Both the position numbers and the translations under genes were made by a program. 64,000 nucleotides of DNA from the NCBI GenBank assembly GCA_035772735.1, contig JASDFA010000018.1:61658001-61722000 (forward strand). The letters run 5' to 3'. Positions 1-9,813 of the stretch are shown one piece after another. The DNA comes from Datura wrightii (taxonomy: Eukaryota; Streptophyta; Magnoliopsida; Solanales; Solanaceae). How positions within the stretch are numbered: the stretch's first letter is position 1; each line of letters opens with the position of its first letter. A model generated the notes under the pieces. It saw nothing but the letters and a program-made list of their open reading frames with translations, was not told where the DNA came from and made no database searches.

Positions 1-775
1 TCAGTTGTCGATAATCAATGCACATGCGAAGCGAACTGTCCTTCTTTTGAACAAATAAGAAGGATGCACCCCATGGAGACTTGCTCGGTCTAATGAAGCC
101 CTTATCTAACAGGTCTTTCAAGTGATCTTCAACTCCTTTAGCTAGTTGGAGCCATTCTGTAGGGAGGAATAGATATAGGCTTCGTGTCAGCTAGAAGATC
201 AATACCAAAATCAATCTCCCGCTCAGGAGGAACAACTGGAAAATCATCGGGAAAGACCTCTGGATACTCACGCACAACCAGAACTGACTGGATAGTCGGG
301 GTCTCTGACTGAACATCCTTAACCCTTACTAGATGATACATGCAACCCTTAGAAATCATCTTTCTGGCCTTAAGGTGGGAAATGAAACGACCTACAGATA
401 TCGGTGAACTACCCTTCCACTCCAAGACTAACTCACCCAGAAAACAAAATTCCACTGCACGGGTTCTATAATTAATAGAAGCATAACACACATACAACCA
501 ATCCATGCCAAGAATAAAATCAAAGTCAGTCATGGCTAACTATACAAGGTCTGCGGAGGTGACTTTAAGCAATATAGTGACCGGGATCCTCTACAAACCC
601 GTCTAGTTACAACCGAATCACCACTAGGAGTAGAAACTGAAAATGGTTCTGACAAAGTATCGGGACTAACTCCAAAGCTACTAGCAATATAAGGAGTCAC
701 AAAAGACAAAGTAGCCCTCAGATCTAACAAAGTATAAACATCAACATGGAAAACTCGCAACATACCGCTGACCAT
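1..775 (-). pseudogene. Element A protease and start of reverse transcriptase (broken)
   Basis: Two open stretches (775-536 and 533-138) encode a retropepsin-like domain followed by the linker to RT. Recognisable pieces are the LLDLRATLSFVTPY core, a flap/helix region with ILGMDWL, and the pre-RT segment PEREIDFGIDLL...PPYRMAP. At the place of the catalytic D-(S/T/L)-G motif A reads D-L-R, so the glycine is lost. Around 1-137 the frame continues as a degraded RT N-terminus, with a CxCALTT-like remnant where other copies have MCIDYRQL, and is cut by the window edge. A frame break separates the two stretches near 534. Not functional. Confidence 0.85.
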
Positions 776-1396
776 ATATGGAGAGATCTCCTGCTCCTGG
801 CGGGGTGCTAAAGCATGGACCCTGTATTAGAGATGATCGCCGGCTAAACTAGCCGAGGCACCCTTCTGAGAGGGACGTGCTGCTGGAGCGGCTGAACTGG
901 CTGCTAGCATACGGGCTCCACCGCCCCCTGATCTAGATGAAGGGCAATCCCTGAGTCTGTGTCCAGGTTTGCCATACCGAAAACAAGCATCCAAGCTAAC
1001 TAAGCACCTCCCTGAATGATTCTTCCCACAATTCGCACAAGCTGGGAAGGTGCACTCTATCTGCATGATACCCTGGCCTCTCGAATCTGGAGCCCTGCTC
1101 CTCTGATCCCATCGGAATCTAGATGGCGTACTGGCCGATGATGGTGCTGGAGCAATAGACCTGTGTTGAGACTACTGACGCTGTCTACCCCTTGATCTGG
1201 CTTGAGAAGTCCCACAACTATAGGTCCTGTCACTCTTGGCCTCTCTCCGCCTTCGATACACCCACTCCATTTGCTGAGCATGCAACACAATGTGAGGAAA
1301 ATCTATATCCCAATGCAACATGGCGATCCTACAATCCTTATCCAAGTAGTCCACCACTCTATGCACAAGTTGACTCACTTGAGTCCTCTGGTCTAC
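776..1396 (-). pseudogene. Element A gag, C-terminal part with zinc knuckles
   Basis: The peptide at 1066-827 holds a nucleocapsid-type zinc-binding stretch: CANCGKNHSGRC followed by CFRYGKPGHRLRDC. The second knuckle has Tyr where its second Cys should be. Upstream (1396-1070) are gag capsid remnants in more than one frame that match the better preserved gag of element G at 51171-51689. The sequence stops abruptly at 1396, where the Athila-like element begins, and resumes at 8997. The gag role (capsid and nucleocapsid of the retrotransposon particle) is known for the family. This copy is interrupted and frameshifted. Confidence 0.8.
1392..1396. repeat. Target-site duplication TCTAC, left copy
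   Basis: TCTAC lies immediately before the TG of the left LTR and recurs at 8997-9001 immediately after the CA of the right LTR. Five bases is the usual duplication made by plant LTR-retrotransposon integrases. It shows that 1397-8996 entered as one element. Confidence 0.95.
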
Positions 1397-2940
1397 TGAT
1401 CTTGGGCAAGATTACATGCCCAAGGGATACTTTAAAACTTAGTTTTGTCCTGTTTAGCTACTTATTTATATACAGTCTCATGTAATTTTATGTAAATGTG
1501 AATATATATACTAACCAACATGATTAGTTCTTGTTTCTGTAGGTTTAAAATGAATTTGAGGAACTAATCCATGAGTTGGTGAAGTGGAGGCATGGAATCG
1601 GAAGTAAAACGCGAACGTTGGCAAGAGGGACACGCGAAATAGCCCACCCACGCGTTGGCAACGTGCCACCATAGGCAGGCTGTGAGACTAGTGGCATGCC
1701 ATGGCCCCTAGAGCGCTACACAAGCAGTGTGACACGCTGCCAACACGGCAGGGGGCTGCTTGGCGACTGTTTTGTATTTCCAGTGTGCCTACACGATGCC
1801 TCCATCTCACAGATGTAAATTAGCGCGTTCACCTCCGTGCGATGGAGCTATTCCATGTCGTGCATAATTTTGTACATTTCTCATTTACTATAAATAGGTC
1901 CCTTAGCTCCTAAAAACATTTTGTCACGTAATATTTCTGAAAACTACCAAGGAGTGAAGGGAGAAGTGGGAGAACTCACCTAGGGTTCTTAAATTTCATC
2001 TTCTCTTCTACCAATTCTTGTAAGTATGTTACTTTAATTAGGTTTTCTTGTAATTATACGAACTTGAGTGGCTAGAACCCTTCCTCTAGGGTTGAAGCCA
2101 TAAGATATGATTGTGACAATGTGAATTTGCTTTGGTTTTAAGTTATTGATTGTTGTTTTGTCTTACATTCTTAATTATGGTTGTTTTTATGATTGATCAC
2201 CATGAAAACACACGCGTTACACCTAGGTAAAAGCTTGAGAAAGTAAACCTAGGCAAGAACAAAGAATGTAGGGAGCAAGTTTGTATCTTACGATATAATT
2301 CGTGGTCAGGATAAGAAATTATACCTAATTTGCCTTGCTTGGTTACTAAAATGGGATGAGGTAGACACCAACTTAGAATTATCACATCACCACTCGTAGA
2401 AGTAGCTAAGAAGCTAACTTGAGTTAAATGATTAGAGGTATGAAAGTCCCTAATCAAGAGCATAAACCCCGTAAACCACATTCCCATAATTGAATTGCCT
2501 ATGAACTAGAATGTCACATCCTCGCTCAACGATGTAGTTTTGAGGCTAGTTTGTCGTGTTTAGTGGATCGAAAGACCATGAACATGCAATTGTAGTTATG
2601 TGAGACGATAATTGATAATTACATACTTAAACCATTACAAAGCGTAGTAACGCATGATTATCTGGCCATAGCTCTAGTTGCTCCTTGAATTACTTCAGAA
2701 TATTTATGTGACCACCCCTAGACTTAATTAAACTTTATCAAAAAAGTCTATATCAACACTTGCGAAAGTAAATATCACGCTTGAACTTTATAATTAGCTG
2801 AATTGGTCAAGTCCCTATGGGTCCGACGTCCGACTCTTAGAAAGGGCCACTGTATTACTTGTAAGACCATGTACGCTTGCGTGTGCGCTTGGGCGCAGCC
2901 AACAAGAAGTTTTCGGCGCCGCTGCTGAGCGGTCTCAACA
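1397..2940 (+). repeat. 5' LTR of the Athila-like element
   Basis: 1544 bp, starting TGATCTTGGGC and ending GGTCTCAACA. It aligns throughout with 7464-8996. Scattered differences, mostly C/T and G/A transitions plus small indels, amount to very roughly one per ten to fifteen bases in the parts I compared by eye. Open frames inside it (for example minus strand 2197-2487) recur in the other LTR at 8353-8559 and are not genes. Confidence 0.95.
1889..1897 (+). promoter_or_regulatory. TATA box of the Athila-like 5' LTR
   Basis: TATAAATAG occurs 493 bp into the LTR and is kept unchanged in the 3' LTR at 7945-7953. It lies in a plausible place for the U3/R junction. The promoter role is inferred from the motif and its conservation between both LTRs. 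Confidence 0.6.
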
Positions 2941-2946
2941 AGTTTT

Positions 2947-2963
2947 TGGCGCCATTGCCGGCC
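2947..2963 (+). other. Primer-binding site (tRNA-Asp) of the Athila-like element
   Basis: TGGCGCCATTGCCGGCC starts six bases after the LTR end. The complement of a plant tRNA-Asp 3' end is TGGCGCCGTTGCCGGGG, so 14 of 17 positions match. This primer choice is typical of Athila/Tat-group elements. Confidence 0.8.
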
Positions 2964-3226
2964 GAAGTTTAGTGAATTTATCTGTTTTTGTGTGATTTTT
3001 AAATTTCCTAAAGTGTTGAGAAACTTGGTCTTAGTCTGACTTATTATAGGTGACAGGTTGTCTTGCCAAGTTTGCTAGGAATAGAGAGCTTGTGGAACCG
3101 TTGCTTGAACTAGAACGTCAAATTCATTTGTGAAGGAGAGTAGCTCTTGAGCAAAAGCTAAAAAGACTTCAAGAAAAGGTACAACAACAACTACCCACAG
3201 GAAAAGCACAATTGTAACCGAAAGCA

Positions 3227-4590
3227 ATGGCAGCCAGACCAGTTCGCGAAGTGGCAATCCTACAAGCGACGAATGTGAACTCTAGTATCCGTAAATCGGA
3301 ACCTAGAGGAAACTTTGAATTGAAATAGAACATGGCACAGCTGTTACATTCTAGTGGTCAATTCACTGGGATGGCACTGAGGACCCGCAGCAGCACCTGC
3401 AGAACTTTTTAGAGATTAGTGACACTTTGATCCCCACCAGAGTATCCACAAACTATGTCCGACTTACCCTCTTCCCATTTTCATTGTTGGGAGAGGCCAA
3501 AAGGTGGTTGAAAGCGGAGCCACCAAACTCCATAACTTCTTGGGATGATTTGGCGAAGAAGTTCTTGATCAGATTCTTTCCTTCAGGCAAGACTGCAAAA
3601 TTGATAAGTGAAATACTGAGTTTCAAGCAGAGGCCTGATGAGAATTTATATTTTGCTTGGGAAAGATTCAAGTCATTATTAAGAGACTGTCCCCATCACC
3701 AGCAATTGAATGAAGTGCTGGCTCATACCTTTGTAGAAAGTCTAGACCATCACACAAAAATTTTGCTAGACTCTACATCGGGTGGGCAAGCTTCAGAGAA
3801 GTCGTATGATGAGGTGTACACGCTGTTGAATAGAATTGCTCAAGGAAATCCAGAATGGCACAGTGAATCATCGAGAGGGGCAGGAAAGAGAGCAGGGTTG
3901 AATGAGGTAGATGGTATGAATTCCTTGGCGGCACAACTAGCTTCATTCCAGCATCAGATTATGACTCGGTTCAATAAACTTGGTATGAACCAACATCAGG
4001 GTCAGGTTAATGCAGTTCAGCAAGCTCCGAGTTGGTGGGAAATTTGTGTGAATAATGGGCACAATGAAGAATCTTATGGAGCCAATATGGAGTCAGTCAA
4101 TTTTGTTGGGAATGTGAAGAGGAACAATCAGAATTTCGGAAACAACTACAACAAAAATTGGCAGAGCCACCCGAATTTTTCTTGGGGTGGAAATCAAAAG
4201 CAAAGTTATCAGCAACCTCAACAGCAGCAGTATCAGCAGTATAGGTAGAATGATGTCCATTTGAGCAGCAACATTGAGGAAACATTGTAGAAAATCATGG
4301 AGACCTAGACTCAATTAGCAGAAAACTAGGCGAGGATGGCATCAGACTTGAAGAATCAGCAATTGGCCACTCGCAATCTAAAAAAATAGATGGGTCAGAT
4401 AGCAGCTGCTCAAAATATGAGACCGAAGGGAGGACTACCAAGTGACATAGATCCTAAACCCCATCAGGTCAACGCCATCAGTCTGAGGAGCGAAAAACAA
4501 GTAGCCGATGCAGTGCCAAAAGAGAAAATAAATGAGGTGCAGTCGGAGTTGGTTAGGAAAGGACCATCCACTGACAAGGGAGAGAATTAG
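3227..4590 (+). pseudogene. gag of the Athila-like element (one frameshift, six amber stops)
   Basis: An ATG at 3227 opens an N-terminal stretch (AARPVRE...GNFELK). After a frame change near 3360 a long frame continues with the retrotransposon capsid signature: LTLFPFSLLGEAKRWL at about 3460-3510, LIRFFPSGKTAKL, CPHHQQ and ALLNRIAQGNP-like residues. A degenerate zinc knuckle (WEICVNNGHNEES, first Cys now Trp) lies near 4040, followed by an Asn/Gln-rich tail. From about 3361 this frame is shared with the protease, interrupted only by TAG at 4246, 4288, 4306, 4327, 4387 and 4588. The product would be the structural particle protein. This copy cannot make it intact. Confidence 0.85.
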
Positions 4591-5526
4591 AGTGCTGTGC
4601 AACAAAATGCAAAATCTTCATTGCTGCCAGCACAAAGACCACCACCACCATTCTCTCAAAGATTCAGAAAGAGCAAGGAGAAGGAATGCTTCAAAAAGTT
4701 CTTTGAGATTTTCAAAGAACTTCACATAAATTTTCCTTTGGTTGATGTTTTGCAGGGAATGCCCAAGTATGCTAAATACTTGAAAGATTTGATGGAGAAT
4801 AAAGTTAGATTGGTGGATGTCCAGACGGTAGCACTGACGGAGGAGTGCAATCATAGGGTATTGAGCAAGATTCTTAAGAAGCTCAAAGACCTAGGGAGTT
4901 TTACCCTCCCCATACAAATTGGTAAAGCTAAAGTGATATGAGTTTTATGTGATCTAGGGGCAACAGTTAATCTAATGCCTCAATATTTATTTAACACCCT
5001 GGGGTTGGGAAAACCGAGGCCAACAAGATTGATGCTGCAGCTGGTGGACATGTCACGAGTGGCACCGGATGGAATCATAGAGGACCTTCTCATCAAAGTG
5101 GCTAAGTTTATTATACCTACTGATTTTATTATCTTAGATTTTCATGTTGATGACCAGGTGCCCTTAATCTTGGGACAACCATTCTTGGATACCGGAGGAG
5201 CGGTAATTGACTTAAGAGTAGGGACCCTGAAAATGAGGGTCGAGGATGAAGAAGAACTCTTCCGAGTATACCAAGAGATTAACCTACCCACACACTACAG
5301 AAACCTTTGTAAGGTTAGTGTGTTGTCAGAGGATAAGTGTGGAATGTTAGATTCCATAGGTCCACGGCCAAAGGTAATGATAAGTGTTCAGCCCGAGTCT
5401 GATAAAGTGTTTCAGTTGGATAAGAAGTTGGAGGAAGAGAGGAACAGAGTGGAGGCTATTTCCTATAAAAATCAAAAGAAAATAAGATGGTTCTCGAAAG
5501 GGAACCCAGGTATGAGGATGTCCTAA
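4591..5526 (+). pseudogene. Aspartic protease of the Athila-like element
   Basis: It is in the same frame as gag. It starts with the linker INFPLVDVLQGMPKYAKYLKD and continues into the retropepsin core. The catalytic CDLGA lies at 4948-4962 (Asp codon 4951-4953). Flap and C-terminal motifs follow: GIIEDLLIKVAKFIIPTDF and PLILGQPFLDTGGAVIDL. A single TGA at 4939-4941 interrupts it just before the active site. The Asp-Leu-Gly catalytic triplet is the form usual in Athila proteases and is intact. After 5526 the frame ends and no RT follows, which is the oddity of this element. Confidence 0.85.
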
Positions 5527-7449
5527 AAAGGATAGTCCACGTGGTGCCGCGACATAAAATAAGGCGCTGCTTTGGAGGCAACCCAAGGGTACCACAGGTA
5601 CAATTTGTAATTGTTGATTGTGTTGATTTTGTTTATTGTCAACCTGTGTTGTTTTTGGTGGATATTTAAGCACAGATGAAGGAGAAATCTGAGTACCCTC
5701 GGAGAAGGAAGCTAAACAGCATGGAAGAGGAAAAGTGTGGGGTCGAATACCCACTTGTGCAAAAAACTGAAGAAAAACATGTTGTTAGCTACGCATAGAG
5801 GCCCAGGGAGTATTTCTCACCCTTTTGAATTTTAATTAGATGATTTGGGGACATAGCATGATTCAAGTGTGGGGTGAGGGAAATTTCAAAAATTTTGTTA
5901 TTAATGATTTTGGTGAATGTAGTGCTTGATACATATTGGAAAAAATTTTGAGTTGAGCATGACTTCACCACCCGTTGGTTTTTCTTTTTGGTTCTTTTCC
6001 GACGGGGAGTCTTTGAACCGAATAATAAAAAAAAATTCTCTTTGTCTGTATATAATGTTTTTAGTCATAGTTAGAGACTATTTTCGACGATGGATGGATG
6101 ACGACCGTCTTGACGAAAAATTAGTCAATAGGTTTTGGGTTTAAAACCCGTAGCTAATTGATGGCTTGATGTTCTTGTTATGTGCTATACGTGATTGTAA
6201 GATACAAGTGTGGTTAGTGTTGAAGCATGTAAGAAATGTATAACTTTTTTTGAGACACTTAGGCTCTTGAATTTGACTCGATGTGATTGAAGCTTAATTC
6301 TTAATTCTTGTGATTAGCTAAGTAAGAGTCTACTGAATGTGTCTTGAATTGAGCATGTGCTGTGAGAGTAAGTTTTTCGAATATTCCGTGCTATTGTGAA
6401 ATGTGTAGAACTTGCATAATGTGTATATAAAACAAATTGAAGGATGTAGACTATAGGAGATGATTTAGGCATTTCTTTGAATGAACCTAATTTTTATCCC
6501 TCACTTTACCTACCTTGAATGTTGAATCCTAGTGAGCCCCATTGAGTCTTAAGCCTATTATTTGATAGCTACAACATAAGCGTAATCCTTTTTCTTTCAT
6601 TAGCCTTGAATTTGATCCAAAACTCCTAAACGCTTAAGGGAAAAATCCGAAAGAGTGAAGGAGTGAGAAGCATGAAAAGGAAGGAAAAGTCGCAGTTGTA
6701 AAAGTTGAGAAAGGTCCAGGGTGCACTTGTTTGAAAATGCCTGAGTATTGGTAGGGAGTAAGAAATAAATGAATGAAAAAGTTGCTTAAGTACCCCTTAC
6801 TAATAAGCTGGGTGTGCTTAAAGAAATGGAAACAAGAAGAGAAAATTAAAGAGTGAAAAGAATGAGGAGGAAGTAAGAAAAGAGATGTCCTTAATGAAGG
6901 TTTAAGTTATTAAAAGCGCTTGGGGAAGATAGCCACTGTTATTATCCATAATATTACCTACCCGTCCCTTGGCGTATATTACAACCCATTAAGTCCTACT
7001 TGATCTTACGTTCATATATCCTTAAATTAGTGGAATAAAGCACTAAGGGCAAGCTTATGGGTCACTACATGATGCATGTGAATTCTTTGAGAGAGTGAGC
7101 ATAATTTTATTCATGTACCCATATATGTTATGATTTGAAAATTTGTGAGTAAAAATGGGTAACTCTCTTTTTGGGAGGGCACAAGTTTAATGAGAGATAA
7201 CGTTCATGTCGGATTTCCTGATCGGTTGATTTGCATGAGTTAGCTAAGATTGAGAGTAGATTCTCGAGGTTAGGAAGTCTTAACATAGTTGTATTGCATT
7301 TCAATGACTACATCATGCATGCTCTATTTTAACTTGTTATCTTAAACAATCATTGTAGCCATAGATTGAATTCTCTTGCTAAATTAGTTATGTGTGAGTC
7401 TTAACTTAGATGAGATGTAAAAGGGTTGTTCAAGGACGAACAAGGATTT
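5527..7449 (+). other. Non-coding 3' internal region of the Athila-like element
   Basis: About 1.9 kb without a credible coding frame. I see no RT (no YxDD), RNase H, integrase HHCC or env-like signature on either strand. Two exact copies of the PPT-like 11-mer AAGTGTGGGGT lie at 5733-5743 and 5865-5875, besides the true tract at 7450. The rest is AT-rich, ordinary-looking sequence. Confidence 0.6.
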
Positions 7450-7463
7450 AAGTGTGGGGTGGA
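7450..7463 (+). other. Polypurine tract of the Athila-like element
   Basis: AAGTGTGGGGTGGA directly precedes the TG of the 3' LTR, which is the position of the plus-strand primer in LTR retrotransposons. Confidence 0.75.
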
Positions 7464-8996
7464 TGATCTTGGGCAAGATTACATGCCCAAGGGATACTTT
7501 ACAACTTAGTTTTGTCTTGTTTAGCTACTTATTTATATACATTCTAATGTAATTTTATGCAAATGTGAATATTACATGATTAGTTCTTGTGTTTGTCGGT
7601 TTAAAATGAATTTGAGGAACTAATCCATGAGTTGGTGAATTGGAGGCATGGAATTGGAAGTAAAACGCAAACGTCAGCAAGGGGGACACGCGAAACAGCC
7701 CACTTGCACGTTGGAAACGTTCCACGGAAGGCAGGCTGCGAGACCAGTGGCATGCCACGGCCCCTAGCGCACTGCACAAGCAGCGTGACACGCTGCCAAC
7801 ACGGCAGGGGGCTGCTTGGCTACTGTTTTGTATTTCAAGTGTGCCTACGCGATGCCTCCATGTCACGGAGTAAAATTAGCGCGTTTACCTCCGTGCCACA
7901 GAGCTATTCTATGCCGGGCATAATTTTGTACATTTCTCATTTAGTATAAATAGGTCCCTTAGCTCCTAAAAACATTTTTTCACGTAATATTTCTGAAAAA
8001 CTACCTAGGAATGAAGGGAGAAGTGGGAGAACTCACCTAGGGTTATTAAATTTCATCTTCTCTTCTACCAATTCTTGTAAGTATGTTACTTTAATTATGT
8101 TTTCTTGTAATTATATGAACTTGAGTGGCTAGAACCCTTCCTCTAGGGTTGAAGCCACAAGGTATGATTGTGACTATGTGAATTTATTTTGGTTTTAAGT
8201 TATTAATTGTTGTTCTGTCTTATGTTCTTAATTATTGTTGGTTTTATGATTGATCACCATGAAAACACACACGTTACACCAAGGTAAAATCTTGAGAAAG
8301 TAAACCGAGGCAAGAATAAAGAATGTAGGGAGAAAGTTTATATCTTACGGTATCATTCGCGGTTAGTATAAGAAATTATACCTAATTTGCCTTGCTTGGT
8401 TACTAAAACGGGATGAGCTAGACACCAACTTAGAATTATCACATCACCACTCGTAGAAGTAGTTGTGAAGCTAAGTTGAGTTAAATGATTAGAGGTACGA
8501 ATGTCCCTAATAAAGAGCATAAACCCCGTAAACCACATTCCCATAATTGAATTGCCCACGAACTAGAATGTCACATCCCCGCTCAACGATGTAGTTGTGA
8601 GGCTAGTTTGTCGTGTTTCGAGGCTCAAAAGACCATGAACATGTAATTGTAGTTATGTGAGATGATAATTGATAATTCCATACTTAAAACCATTACAAAG
8701 CGTAGTAATGCATGATTATCTGGCCTTAGCTCTAGTTGCTCCTTGAATTACTTTAGAATATTTCTGTGACCACCCTAGACTTAATTAAACTTTATCGAAA
8801 AAGTCTATATCAAAATTTGTGAAAGTAAATATTACACTTGAACTTTATAATTAGTTGAATTGGTCCAGTCCGTGTAGGTTCCAAACTGGCTCTTAAAAAG
8901 GGCCACTGTATTACTTGTAAGACCACGTATGCTTGTGTGTGCGCTTGGGCACAGCCAACAAAAAGTTTTTGGCGCCGCTGCTATGCAGTCTCAACA
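7464..8996 (+). repeat. 3' LTR of the Athila-like element
   Basis: 1533 bp, starting TGATCTTGGGC and ending GCAGTCTCAACA. It pairs with 1397-2940 over its whole length. TATAAATAG at 7945-7953 is conserved. Confidence 0.95.
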
Positions 8997-9001
8997 TCTA
9001 C
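8997..9001. repeat. Target-site duplication TCTAC, right copy
   Basis: Follows the CA end of the 3' LTR and matches 1392-1396. The gag sequence of element A resumes here. Confidence 0.95.
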
Positions 9002-9603
9002 CACTAACTCTGCTGCATATTTAGATATTCAGGTGAACTCCAAAGCATACTCCTGAACTATCATGTCACCCTGCTTCAGGTTAACAAACTCTGCCGCCTT
9101 TTGCTCCTTCATCTCCCAAGGGAAGAATTGATCCAGAATGCTTTGCGGAACTCTTCCCAGCCTATAGGGCCTACACCCACTACCCTAGCATCTCTCCACT
9201 GTTTGAACCATATATGTTCCACCCCTTTTAGCTGGTAGACAACACAATCTCCATTGATCACCCCCATAAACTGGGTAGTCTTCAGAATCTCCTCAATGAA
9301 ATCATGTGGATCTTAATCCACCTTGGACCCAAGGAACTTCAGAGGGTTCATCCACAAGAAATCTCTAATCCGTGCTGCTACCGCATTTCTATTCTATGGG
9401 ATATGCACAATAGCCTGCTGGTTGACCTAAGTGGTCAAGGCCTGCACCAACATTTGGATAGCCGCCCGAAACTCAGCATGGGAAATTGGCTCGGGTGCCT
9501 TGGGCTCCTGAATAAGTGGGGCTTGCTGATGCCCATGACCATTGCCATCTTTGTGGCCTTCACGATTTCTATTTCTCCTTAAATTCATTATTCTAGGAGC
9601 CAG
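8997..9603 (-). pseudogene. Element A gag, N-terminal part
   Basis: The N-terminal gag reads NLRRNRNREG...QQAP...PKAPEPISHAEFRAAIQMLVQALT, matching the N-terminus of G's gag at 52025. The homologous start codon (ATG in G, MAPRS) is CTG here at 9603-9601. The first in-frame ATG is five codons later, at 9588. Further on are capsid remnants with stops down to 8997, where the Athila-like element enters. Loss of the start codon plus the split make it dead. Confidence 0.8.
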
Positions 9604-9796
9604 GATTCTGCAATCGTAAATAATACGAATTAGAAGGATAGAAAGACTTTTAATCGCATGATATAGATAATGAAAGAAGGGAACATTTCCTAAAAGTCTC
9701 ATAGCCTCTTCGTCATAAGTGTGGTGCACTTCACACCCATGAATAAGACTCTACTTAACGCGGCTTTCAGACACCCAAGGACACTTCAAAACCTAT

Positions 9797-9813
9797 GGCT
9801 CTAAAACAAAGTT
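9797..9813 (-). other. Degenerate initiator-tRNA-Met primer site of element A
   Basis: Minus-strand sequence AACTTTGTTTTAGAGCC follows the LTR end. The related copies in G and F read AACTTGGTATCATAGC and AACTTGGTATTAGAG, that is, TGGTATCAGAGC-like initiator-Met sites. A's copy is recognisable mainly by position. Confidence 0.5.

Larger units (their letters stand above)
1397..8996 (+). mobile_element. Complete Athila-like Ty3/gypsy element with gag-protease only (non-autonomous)
   Basis: 7600 bp element in plus orientation, bounded by TG...CA and a 5 bp TSD. The LTRs are 1397-2940 and 7464-8996. A primer-binding site complementary to plant tRNA-Asp follows the 5' LTR, and a purine-rich tract AGTGTGGGGTGGA precedes the 3' LTR. 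The internal 4.5 kb encodes gag and a retropepsin, and then about 1.9 kb with no recognisable RT, RNase H or integrase. The gag, the CDLGA-type protease and the tRNA-Asp PBS are features of the Athila/Tat branch. Because pol is absent while both ends are intact, it probably moved using enzymes supplied by a relative. It sits inside gag of element A. Confidence 0.9.

Noticed and set aside
2197..2487. 96-codon minus-strand frame, with a similar one at 8353-8559
   Set aside because: Both lie in the paired LTRs of one element, so similarity reflects LTR duplication, and the frame is antisense to the element.
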